DNA from: Arenicola marina
Taxonomy: Eukaryota > Annelida > Polychaeta > Arenicolidae
Assembly (NCBI GenBank): GCA_964019135.1
Contig: OZ025255.1
Span: 4,030,001-4,094,000, forward strand
DNA: 64,000 bases
Direction of reading: 5' to 3'
Under the pieces are notes generated by a model. That model saw only the letters and a list, made by a program, of their open reading frames with translations, searched no databases and had not been told where the DNA came from. The position numbers were made by a program, and so were the translations under genes. Position 1 is the first letter of the stretch; every line of letters starts with the position of its first letter. Below, piece after piece: positions 1 to 9,206 of the stretch.

Positions 1-252
1 GGCGGCCTGGTGATGGTAGGCGGCCTGGTGATGGTTGGCGGCATGGTGATGGTTGGCGGCATGGAGATGGTTGGCGGCATTGTGACGGTTGGCGGCATGG
101 TGATGGTTGGCGGCAATGTGACGGTAGGCGGCATGGTGATGGTAGGCGGCATAGTGATGGTTGGCGGCCTGGTGATGGTAGGCGGCATGGTGATGGTTGG
201 CGGCATGGTGATGGTAGGCGGCCTGGTGATGGTAGGCGGCCTGGTGATGATT
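1..252. repeat. 18-bp minisatellite, 14 copies, truncated by the window edge
   Basis: Fourteen consecutive 18-bp units of the form GGCGGCMTGGTGATGGTW fill 1-252, and the array probably continues to the left. Units differ mainly at position 7 (A or C) and at the last base, and a few carry GTGACGG in place of GTGATGG. Because 18 is a multiple of 3 and the unit has no stop, the plus strand is open as a (M/L)VMVGG repeat. That is a by-product and not evidence of a gene. Confidence 0.95.
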
Positions 253-1526
253 GGTGCTCTCACAGTGAGCCATTCTGTCAGGCTGCAATCAGTCCCCTAC
301 CACGGAGGTAGACCCTTGGGGTTAACGCCACACCCCGTTCAACTCTTTACATGTTACGGGAAGTAATCCCCCAGCCTAAATTAATCCTCGACCGCAGAAA
401 GAAAAGAACGCATTCACCCACTAGACGCCGTAAACAATAAATCAAACCCGAGGCTATGCAATAATGCCATAATTAATTAAAGGCGTTAGATCAATTTCCT
501 GTAATATGTTGGAGTCATGACTTACATAATATGGCAGAGTGACGGTTAATAGTCTAATACTAGGAACTCCAGGTTTATTATCTGCGTAATCAAAGCAAAC
601 GCCAAGATCGATTGGTAAGATGTATAACGAACATTTTATTTCCGTCTTCATGCCACGCTGAGGTTATATTTCCGTCAGTCAGTTTATACCTTGCATCACG
701 TTTTCACGACAAAAGTAAAAATAATTTTTAGTCGCAATCTTCTCCGAACGTTGTCCCAAGTTTAATTAGTTTCGTAATCCTAATCCACGCACTCCTTTCC
801 TTCCCTGTAGCTCTATGTCTTTAATGGCATAATTCATGCATTTTGTTTTCTGTTGTATCTTGTGGCAGCATAATCCTTGCAGTCCCTCCTTCCATGCTGT
901 CTAGTTAAGGGCTGAAGGAGCCTTTCTTTCTCTTGTGTTCTCTCTGGCTTTGCTGACACAGTGTCATTCGCCCACGCTGGTATGTTATGTGGCCTCTGGT
1001 CTGACGCTGATATTGATGTTGGCGCCAAAACCGAAACCCACAGTAATCTACGAAATATTAGAAAAAGGTTGGAACGCATACACCTTTCACGGAGGGTTTG
1101 TTCTGTTTGGTCACTCAAATCACGACTGTCTATATGGCTCGACAAAGTAAGTTGACCAAAGACACGTGGTTTGTAGAGACGGCACGTGGCGCTGATTGTT
1201 GGGCCGTAAGTGGGTGCGTGCTGCAGACGGCGTGGGAAGCAGGCGTTACGAACTGTCACATGATCGATACCCCCCCCCCCCCCCCGTGTAAAGAGACTCG
1301 CGGTCCCACCCCGCCGGCCCCGCCGCCCCACCCCGGCGCCACCCCATGGTTACATTCATTCCCCTTTACACACAGAGGAAATCTGGCTATCCATTCGAGG
1401 TATAGCACGACACGCGTGTTAACAAACTCATCGGAAATCTATCGCGTCCGCTTAGCTGAGCTGTCACGTGTCTGTCTATATACCGAAATGGACCGCACGG
1501 CGCCTGTGAGACGGTCTCCTTCCCTC
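253..1526. other. Single-copy spacer, no gene recognised
   Basis: About 1.3 kb of mixed composition. The part from 360 to 1200 is AT-rich with many stops on both strands. A run of 16 C lies at 1270-1285, followed by a C-rich stretch to about 1345. Short open frames exist, but none resembles a known protein and none has convincing flanking splice sites. Confidence 0.6.
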
Positions 1527-1900
1527 CCTCTCTGACTTTCTATCTCACTATCTCTCTCTCTCCCCCCCCTCCTCTCCCTCTCTCTCTCTCTCTCCCGCTC
1601 TGTCTGTCTGTCTCTCTATCTCTCCCTCTCTCCTACTCTCTTTATCTCTCCCTCTCTTGCTCTCTGTCTGTCTCTCCCTCACTCTCTCTCCTTCCCCCCT
1701 CTCTCTCTCTCCCTCTCCCCCTCTCCCTCTCTGTCTCTCTCTCCCTCTCTCTCTTTCCCCCTCTCTCTCTCTCCCCTTCCCCCTCTGTCTCTCTCTCACT
1801 CTCTCTCTCCCCCCCTCTCTCTCTCTCCCCTTCCCCCTCTCTCTCCCTCTCTCTCTTCCCCCCTCTCTCTCTCTGTCTCTATCTCCGTCTCTGTGACTCT
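1527..1900. repeat. Polypyrimidine (CT)n microsatellite tract
   Basis: About 370 bp of nearly pure C and T on the plus strand, built from TCTC, CCCTCT and TCTG units with only scattered G and A. Such asymmetric tracts can form triplex (H-DNA) structures. Minus-strand frames through it read as Arg/Glu repeats and are artefacts. Confidence 0.95.
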
Positions 1901-1942
1901 CTCTGTTGGTAGACCCCGCGTAGGCCATGTATTCTCGTGCCC

Positions 1943-1974
1943 GGACCAGCGGACCAGCGGACCAGCGGACCAGC
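1943..1974. repeat. 8-bp direct repeat x4 (GGACCAGC)
   Basis: Four exact tandem copies of GGACCAGC, followed by a decayed fifth start (GGATCC). It is a short, perfect array next to the CT tract. Confidence 0.95.
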
Positions 1975-2119
1975 GGATCCCGATTGAGTCGGTAGGCGGA
2001 TCGATGGCATGCCATTAGGTACGTCCATGTGCCTGGCGACCCTAACTCAAGCACCGCTTCACGTTCAGTCTTCACTAACCCAACAATTCAATCACCTTAG
2101 TGGGAGAACGCCGGGGCCG

Positions 2120-2345
2120 GGGGTAGGGAGGCATCCACCCCCTTCCCACACACCCCTCCCATGTCCTCCTTCCCACCCATCCCATCCCACCCCCTTCCCA
2201 CCCACCCTACCCCGCCCCTCACCACACACCCGACCCCACCCCTTACCATCCACCCCACCTCTCGCCACCCTACCCCACGCCGTCCCCATCCACCCCACCC
2301 CACCCACCCCTCGCCACCCACCCCACCCCACCCCTTCTCCTGCCG
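2120..2345. repeat. Low-complexity CCCAC-rich tract
   Basis: Plus-strand C-rich sequence made of irregular CCCAC, CCCCAC and CACCC words without a strict period. The minus strand is correspondingly G-rich and could fold into G-quadruplexes. Open frames here (Pro/His or Gly/Trp rich) are compositional. Confidence 0.85.
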
Positions 2346-2570
2346 CATGGTCGGTAAAGGCCCCCAATGCACGCCTGGCTTCCTTCGCCGTGCATCTCGA
2401 CAAATGCCGAGTGGGAGATGACGCTAATCAAGTGACTGACAAGGCCTTGTCCAGCTGAGCTTCTACACCAAGACGCCCGTAGCTCCATCTTACGGAGAGG
2501 GCAGGCGGTCGGGCTCTGGGCGGTGTTGTGTACCTGTGTCCAGCGGTAATACCGTATCCTGCTGTAGGGC

Positions 2571-3042
2571 CACTGTAGGGCCCCAGAGGGCTCCGGGGTC
2601 TGCCCCACTGTAGGGCCCCAGAGGGCTCCGGGGTCTGCCCCACTGTAGGGCCCCAGAGGGCTCCAGGGTCTGCCCCACTGTAGGGCTCCAGAGGTCTCCG
2701 GGGTCTGCCCCACTGTAGGGCCCCAGAGGGCTCCGGGATATGCCCCACTGTAGGGCCCCAGAGGGCTCCGGGGTCTGCCCCACTGTAGGGCCCCAGAGGG
2801 CTCCGGGGTCTGCCCCACTGTAGGGCCCCAGAGGGCTCAGGGGTCTGCCCCACTGTAGGGCCCCAGAGGGTTCCGGGGTCTGCCCCACTGTAGGGCCCCA
2901 GAGGGCTCCGGGGTCTGCCCCACTGTAGGGCCCCAGAGGGCTCCGGGGTCTGCCCCACTGTAGGGCCCCAGAGGGCTCAGGGGTCTGCCCCACTGTAGGG
3001 CCCCAGAGGGTTCCGGGGTCTGCCCCACTGCAGGGCCCCAGA
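2571..3042. repeat. 36-bp minisatellite, about 13 copies
   Basis: A 36-bp unit containing CACTGTAGGGCCCCAGAGGG followed by CTCCGGGGTCTGCCCC repeats about 13.1 times. Variants are TTCCGG or CTCAGG for CTCCGG, one GGATATG, and a last copy with CACTGCAGGG. Since 36 is a multiple of 3, minus-strand frames run through it as a 12-residue WGPTVGQTPEPS-type repeat. I regard this as a by-product of the repeat. Confidence 0.95.
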
Positions 3043-4619
3043 ACGCCTTTTTCGACACCGCGATTTTTAAAAACGACAACGCGACATTGGGGCTGCCTTA
3101 AAATCGACATGCGACATCAAAACTTTGCGACTTGGGCGACAGCTTAAAGCAGCCTACTTACATGGTCCATCTTAGATTTCTTACATTTCAGAATCAAGAC
3201 TAAAAGTATCTCAAAATTATTACGCATATATGTTTCATATCTCGTCTGTAAAACTTTCAACATAAAATTTCAATTTCAACATAAAACTGCGCGGGCTGGT
3301 TTATAGCGCGCGGACGTCCCAGCGAGCCGCGGTTGACCTCACACAGAATACCAAACAGCGAACAGTCGTGCAGGGATATAAAGCCGGCCGGCTTTCTTGA
3401 TTTAAGTCATAACAGAATATACTTATTTGACATGGTAAAGAGATTGGTAATATAAAAATTACATAACATATTGCTTTATAACTTACCCAATGGCATGTCG
3501 ACTTCGTCCCTTATCGACACGACGTAAGGTTCTCCACCCCTGCCCCCCTCCTCGATCATCGGCCTGTGCATGTACTCCAGGCGTCGGTTAGGGGAACCGG
3601 TTAGGGAGTCAGCTTCAAAAAGCGCGTGCAAATGTGCAGGAAGCAATACTTCATGGGCGGAGTTTCCGACAAAATACATCGCAAAATGACATTTTAAAAT
3701 TCTGAATTATCTGGACGCACTCCGGGGCTAAATATCACATTTTCGCATAGATTTTTTTTTAGCTATCAAATTGCTCCAAAGAGTCAAAAGATTTCTCACT
3801 CGTATCTGTGTTTGTTTTACCGAGCCCCAACGTTTGATCCCCGCGCCACATTTGTCGTTCCCGCCACACCCGTCCCCCTCCCTACCGGTCAATCTCACAT
3901 CTATACATTTTCGCGGCACCATGATATGCATAGCAGTGACCAATAAAGACATCAACTAACACCGTGGACATTGGTCTCCGGCGAAGCACATCAGCGAGCC
4001 GTTTCTTCGATTGTGTGTTTCATTGCTCCTCCTGTCGTGAGGTTAATTGGCACGCAGGAGTTGTCAACAAGAGCCGAACCCGTGCATGTTATCAGGACAT
4101 GTCCCTTTGCGGTCGCTCCAAAAACACCCTAGTCCTGTCCCTTACCCCACCACGCCTCAATTCAGCCCCCTCCCCTGTCTCGTCCAGCCTTACGTCACAT
4201 CCCTCAACCGCCCCCGCCCCCCTCTCACCTCCTACCCCATCCTAATCTCCCCCCTTACAACACACCCCTGACCACCCCCGCCCCCCCCCCCCCCACCGGA
4301 AATTGCGTCTCTTTGTGATACATTGTGAGATTATCGTCAATTTCACCACCAGTTGCTGGTTTTATACATCTACGGCCACTACAAAAAGTGACACAGTACC
4401 GACACGGCTTTGCACTTAGCGTCAGGCTACTTGGACCGCTTCTTTAAATCGACCTGCGACATGCCCCCCCACACCCCCTCAGGGGCCCCCACTGTGGTTA
4501 CAGGCAGACAGTGGTCTTTATATAAGGATTTACTAGTAATGTCGGTGGCTTAATAAGCTATACTTATATAACGGCATGGTAACGTCGTACGGAAACCGAG
4601 TAGATTTGTTATCGGCTTA
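3043..4619. other. Spacer with one candidate exon; no recognised gene
   Basis: Mixed-composition DNA after the 36-bp array. Two related short segments, near 3090-3110 and 4447-4465, share AAATCGAC-x-TGCGACAT and may be fragments of one dispersed repeat. A run of 14 C lies at 4281-4294. Apart from the candidate minus-strand exon listed separately, I see no coding signal. Confidence 0.5.
3487..3679 (-). CDS. Candidate first coding exon, unidentified protein
   Basis: On the minus strand an ATG at 3679, with G at -3, opens a frame of 64 codons. It runs into the sequence CCATTGG/GTAAGT, where GTAAGT (3486-3481) is a strong 5' splice donor. The predicted peptide is complex and not repetitive, with segments such as HRPMIEEGGRGGEPYVVSI and ending ...DEVDMPLG, which is unlike the low-complexity frames elsewhere. 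I do not recognise the family. No convincing TATA box or upstream acceptor is seen, and no downstream exon could be identified before the 36-bp array to the left. It could equally be a chance open frame of ordinary length next to a chance GTAAGT. Confidence 0.22.
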
Positions 4620-4902
4620 CTATAGCGAGGGGAGGGAATACCTTTTCCGATCTCCGCGACTGGCATCCTGGAGATTTCTTGGAATTCTTGGCGATTCGCG
4701 ATTAGCTGTTACCAATTTTGGGGGATCGTTATCCGTACAAGTCCTGGTTCAACGCGAAGACCCTTCCCTATTTACCGCGATCCGTTATAGCAGTCTGTGA
4801 ATTCCTCGATATTCGCGATATCACTTTTAAGGTGTTTTTTTTTGGCGCTCGGTCTTGGACAGTCCTGATCTTGGAGATTCGATATTGCTCTCCCTAATTC
4901 TT
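4620..4902 (-). mobile_element. Dispersed repeat copy A (unclassified, about 283 bp)
   Basis: The reverse complement of this interval aligns along almost its full length with 61012-61262. Both start AAGAATTAGGGAGAGCAATA and end near CTATAG. Both contain CACCTTAAAAGTGATATCGC, AATATCGAGGAATTCACAGA and GCGGAGATCGGAAAA. Identity looks like roughly 70-75 percent with several small indels. No coding capacity, no obvious terminal inverted repeat and no polymerase III boxes were found, so the class (MITE-like, SINE tail or solo fragment) is open. Confidence 0.75.
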
Positions 4903-5970
4903 CAAAGGGGGTACCCCCCCTATAGCGGCACGAGAGTACTTTACACCTCCACACAGGCTGGACATGTAGATAAAGCATTCTTACTGCTCTCTGGCTTTCC
5001 CTGCAGCTTCACGCGATTCACACTCGTATTGTTATTATTTTGTTGTCACGTAAGTAACGTAAATCCAATACGCGAAGAACGTTACCTCAATATTTGTCTC
5101 AATATTTTGTCTTAGTGTATTCTCTTTTCATGTAATGCTATAAAGGGGCGTACAGGGGCGTCGCCAGCCGTACGCACGTACGCACATGCGTACACATTGG
5201 GCTGTGCCGGTGCGTGCAATCCCGTTGTTTGGGAGTAATTTGTATCATTTCATGTGCAGCAGGTGCGTACACTTGATCGTCCCTGGCTGCGCCCCTGGCA
5301 TATCACAGCCACTCAACGGCCAACAAGTCCTTTCCATCATGGTCCTCCTCTGACTTTGGTGTTTAGCCGGGACTTTCATACATCAGAATCCCATACCTTT
5401 TCTTTTGGGCGCATGATGTCGCCTTCACGTCGGGGGGGCGCTGCGTGCAGCGTAACAACCCGTCCGCTTGGTGGCGTGTCGTGCTCAGGGTGCTGCAGGC
5501 ATGTTGCTAACACCTCATCGCGTGTGTCCGGGCAAACATCAAACAGACAGGTCATAAATGGGAAAACATGGTTTAAATAGGTCGTTTCGGAAAAACCGGG
5601 ATTCGCGAAAAGAAATAAGACGACCGTTACGTAGACTTCCGCGGGTAAAATATTGTTAGTGAACTATTGAATTAATTGCAGCAATGCCGCCTTCTCTAGC
5701 GATCGCCGCACCAGACACACCACAGAAAGGTTTGATGGATGCCGTTTCGAATGTCTGAAGAAGGGGACTGACACAGCGAATGCATAACTAGACACCGTCA
5801 AGCCGAGCTTGAGAAGAGACGAAAATCGGAGTTTGGGGACTAATTCGACCATTTTAAGACCCATTGCCGCTCGCTCATTGGAGACCGTATCACCCCCTCA
5901 AAGCTGTAGTAGTGAGGCCAAAGTGCTGATTGAAAGCGCAAATTAGCCCAAATTGGACCCCAAGTATCCT
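4903..5970. other. Spacer, no gene recognised
   Basis: Ordinary mixed-composition sequence. It includes a short alternating GTACGCAC/ACGCACAT patch near 5170-5195. An open plus-strand stretch at about 5680-5755 follows an AG (TTAATTGCAG), but it stops without a donor and matches nothing I know. Confidence 0.5.
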
Positions 5971-6079
5971 GGGCCTGTAAGTTCGAAACGGCCGGGGCCA
6001 AATATTTCGCCCTAGAATAGGACATTAGCATGAAGCGGGGCGAAATATTTGGCCCCAGTCCTTTCGAACTTACGGGCCC
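5971..6079. repeat. Near-perfect inverted repeat (foldback), 42-bp arms, 25-bp loop
   Basis: The left arm 5971-6012 and right arm 6038-6079 are reverse complements at about 38 of 42 positions. The inner 19 positions (GGGGCCAAATATTTCGCCC) pair perfectly. Four mismatches fall at arm positions 6, 19, 21 and 23, one of them a possible G-U pair in RNA. The 25-base loop is unpaired. It could be a foldback/MITE-like element, a cruciform-prone site, or encode a hairpin RNA of pre-miRNA size. Confidence 0.9.
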
Positions 6080-7240
6080 TGATGTGCTGCTGTTCAAGGT
6101 GGGCTATTTGTCCAGGTCGTTTAAAGTGAATACGTCGAAATCCCGACTTCCTAGGTGTCCTTGGTCACGCCCTAATCTCTGTTCTCGGACTCGTCATCGC
6201 TGAATTACGGAGCCCCCTAGCGGCGGAACTAAGCGTGATAGGCTAAAAGCGAAGGCGGATTCCATACTCATGTCGACGTTTGCCCGTCTTTTGCGTCCCG
6301 ACTCTCTAGCGTCGCTATTAAGAGAACGACAGCCATCGCAAGCTGAAAGAGTGCCGCTGACTCATAATGTGAGCGTCAGCAAGGGTGGGGTGGGGGGGGG
6401 GGATGCACCTCTTGCGAGCGCTCTAGCGGTCAAACTAAGCGTTCTAGAACAATTCTGTTGCCATTTACCAAACTTAGTTCAAAACGCCACTTGATATCAT
6501 TTACGGTAAGACATGTTTCAAAGATAAGGCGCGTGGTTTATAGTTTTCGATGTATTTTGGATATAAGTCGTCGAAATCTGGAAGAGAAAAACTCCATTGG
6601 TTTATAATGGGGACGTTCTTTGCGATGTTAATGTGACCAATGACGTCACTTGGACCTTGACCTTGAACTCATATACGCCACTAACGAACTCGACCGAGCT
6701 GTTTCGAAGACCTATCGATTGGCCAAGTTACAGGTCGAAATATTGCGTTTTGCGACCTACAGAGCGCGAACAGACAGAAAAACACAGGTTGTGTAAAAAA
6801 ACGGACAGACTGATATATTACGGAAAACTAAGATTTCCGTCATAAAAATACAAGATCGAGAGAGAGGTGAGAGAGACAGGTAGAGGTGGGAGCTGAAGGG
6901 AGGGGGGGGGCGGAAAGAAAAACACACGGAGATGTAGGAACTCGAGCCCGCGAGGAGGCCAGGGGAGACCGCAGGAGACCCGGCGACAGCGACCCCCCTC
7001 TCGCCCCCCCCCCACCATCCCCCAGCCAGCACCCAGCCAGCACCCAGAGGTCTCGCTGCAGAAAAAGCCGCGGGTTGACGCAGGTGACACATCAGGCGGG
7101 GGCAGGAATGGGGCGGGGGAGGGGGGGGGGGGGTAGGGGGTAAGTGTTGGCGTTTATAGTCAGCTAACGAGACGCAACGTCACATGATAATTAAGGGAGA
7201 GCAAAACGCGACGTCTGTTTAAAACACCAGCCCGCATGGG
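6080..7240. other. Spacer, G-rich at its right end
   Basis: No gene recognised. G-rich low-complexity patches occur at about 6380-6405, 6895-6920 and 7090-7143, the last with a run of 13 G at 7121-7133. An 82-codon plus-strand frame at 6597-6845 and C/G-rich minus-strand frames have no recognisable similarity. Confidence 0.5.
6641..6666. promoter_or_regulatory. Motif cluster: CRE plus overlapping nuclear-receptor half-sites
   Basis: A perfect CRE palindrome TGACGTCA lies at 6641-6648, immediately preceded by CCAA(T). About 10 bp downstream, TGACCTTGA (6658-6666) is the reverse of TCAAGGTCA, the extended monomer site of NR5A/ERR-type receptors, and it overlaps a second ACCTTGA. The motifs are seen directly. 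Regulatory function is inferred only from their density. Confidence 0.35.
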
Positions 7241-7450
7241 TGAAGGGGGTGGACTGGCGACAAGGGGAGTGGGTGGCGGGGGTCCATGGAGTTAGTGGGT
7301 GGGGGAGGGGGGGGGGCTGCGAGGGTGGGGGTATGAGGACAGGGGGTGGGTGGGGGGTATCTGAGGAGAGAGGGGGTGGGTCGTAGCCGATCACCCAGCT
7401 GAGTGAGGGTACCTTCTTCTAAGGGAGGCGCGGCGCGGGGTAGTGTGGGG

Positions 7451-7578
7451 TGGGGTGGAAGGGAGGGCGGGAGGTGGGGTGGCAGGGAGGGGAGGAGGTG
7501 GGGTGGAAGGGAGGGAGGAAGGTGGGGTGGAAGGGAGGGAAGGAGGTGGGGTGGAAGGGAGGGAGGGAGGTGGGGTGG
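7451..7578. repeat. 24-bp G-rich minisatellite, about 5 copies
   Basis: Units beginning TGGGGTGGAAGGGAGGG start at 7451, 7475, 7499, 7523 and 7547, plus a partial unit. The flanking 7240-7450 is also G-rich (GGGTGGGGG-type) without a clear period. Each unit supplies several runs of three or four G, so G-quadruplex formation on the plus strand is plausible. Confidence 0.9.
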
Positions 7579-8775
7579 CGATATCTTGAATCTGCGAGAT
7601 TTGTGTCTTGCAGGCGCTGCTGTAATGAACTTGCCCCGAAACAAGATCCGCCCCCTGTCGGGGGTGCGGGAAAACAGCACCCGATAAATGAGTAGACGAT
7701 CCTAAAAAAGAGAACCTCGCCGACGTACATGAAAGTCACTAAGTGACATTACACCAGGGAGAGCGGAAATTAAAAATGGTAGATTGATGCTAAAGCCTTG
7801 CTCGCTGCACGGCCAAACAAGTATGTTTTTTACTTCATCATCATCACATGAACGAGAAATACAGGCTAGCTGCGATGGCAAATTAGATTGTTTGAACTGT
7901 TTCTCTGGAAGACACCGCCCGATAAACAGAGCGGGTCACATAAGATGGTACAAGAGGAGGCTGTGTTTATGTGCTGCGCTGTGCTCTGTAGCCTTCGAGG
8001 CTCCCGTTAGAATCTCTGACCGCTGATATCGTTTGCTGATTACCATAAATACGTCTGGTAAAGTAAAAAATATGTTTCTCCCCTATCACCGAAAGCAATT
8101 TTCCTTATACAATGGTCTGTCCTAAGCATACCGGCCCACACCATGAGGCTTTTACGTTATCTCTCGCTGTGTACGGCATAAGGAGTGCGCGGGACAGAAT
8201 GCCGCACATGGGTTAGACAACTAGGACCATGAGAGGTGCTGGGTGAGGGCGGCGAATCAACCGATCCAGGCTGTCAATCATTCACTGACGTCACGATTGC
8301 TTTTATTCTATCATGTCGTGAAAAAAAGCCTTCCACGTGCGTTATGTCGGACAAACAAGTCGGACAAACAAAGCAGCATGTCACTTTGTTGCTAGTTTCA
8401 GAGATGAGTACTGCTCACCTACCATCAGCTATGAGTATCAATTTCATATTCACGCTTAAAGAAAAAAAGACTCAAGCGTGGGCGGGGCTTAGTATCGGAG
8501 TGTGTATCGGTCTATTGCGCTTTGCTGATCAGTGCTCTGTTTCATACCCCCACAATCCTCTTCAGTCTATAGAGAACACCAGGTCATTTCCATTTCCACA
8601 GTGTTATGTCGCGTTGTCCGGGCAACGTTGTCCCTGCAGAGTCCTACACCCTAATCTTCTGGCGCCCCCATAGTCCATGTCCACGCTTCTCGAAAGACAC
8701 ACAGACAGGCTGGCATCTGGTGAGGGTGTCAAGGGGGTGGGGGGGGGGGGTGTCTAAGGGACCTGACAGTCCGTC
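7579..8775. other. Spacer with several regulatory-type motifs, no gene recognised
   Basis: A perfect CRE TGACGTCA is at 8286-8293. A 13-bp tandem pair GTCGGACAAACAA lies near 8346-8371. A GC box (GGGCGGGGC) lies near 8479. A palindrome-like GTTGTCCGGGCAAC at 8613-8626 resembles an RFX X-box at the outer positions. A run of 12 G is at 8739-8750. Together these resemble a regulatory region, but no transcript can be tied to them. Confidence 0.35.
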
Positions 8776-8856
8776 GTCATCATGCTGGGTCAAGGTCACC
8801 GCGTCATCATGCTGGGTAAAGGTCACCGCGTCATCATGCTGGGTCAAGGTCACCGC
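8776..8856 (+). promoter_or_regulatory. 27-bp tandem triplet carrying nuclear-receptor half-sites
   Basis: Three consecutive 27-bp units each contain TCATCATGCTGGGT followed by CAAGGTCACCGC. The first and third carry a perfect TCAAGGTCA (8790-8798 and 8844-8852), and the middle one has TAAAGGTCA (8817-8825). TCAAGGTCA is the known monomer element of NR5A (FTZ-F1/SF-1) and ERR receptors. The repeat is certain; a regulatory role is inferred. Confidence 0.6.
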
Positions 8857-9206
8857 GTCAGTCGCCCTAACGAGGATGACGTTAGTTCCAGTGGAGTACT
8901 GGAAGCCTTTAGACTGGGGTGAAGGGGCGGGGTGGGGGGGGATAGGTGGGGAGGAGGAGGGGCGGGGCACGGCTTCGACAGTCGGGATTCGGGAACCCTT
9001 GCTATTCATGCCACTGGTGAGACATTAGACACTGTCGTACAATGGGTCGTAAACGATAATACAGATATGCCCACAAGCTACAAATAAGTTAGGTGCAAGC
9101 ATGTATAATATATAACATCGCTAGATTTGCCAATGCTGATTCAGAACGAAGCGCTTAGGGACGATACCACACATTAATATTTATTACACATATTAAGATG
9201 CATGGC
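8857..9206. other. Short spacer before the 31-bp satellite
   Basis: G-rich to about 8970, then AT-rich with a decayed approach to the satellite. No gene or known element is seen. Confidence 0.5.

Noticed and set aside
1548-2075. 175-residue Arg/Glu-rich protein
   Set aside because: Minus-strand translation of the CT tract; pure low complexity.
2092-3110. Gly/Trp-rich and WGPTVGQTPEPSGALQ repeat proteins
   Set aside because: C-rich tract and 36-bp array read on the minus strand; several frames are open at once.
6217-6441. Pair of CTAGCGG...AACTAAGCG direct repeats 206 bp apart
   Set aside because: Only 19 bp with mismatches, with no homology between them or target-site duplication; could be chance.
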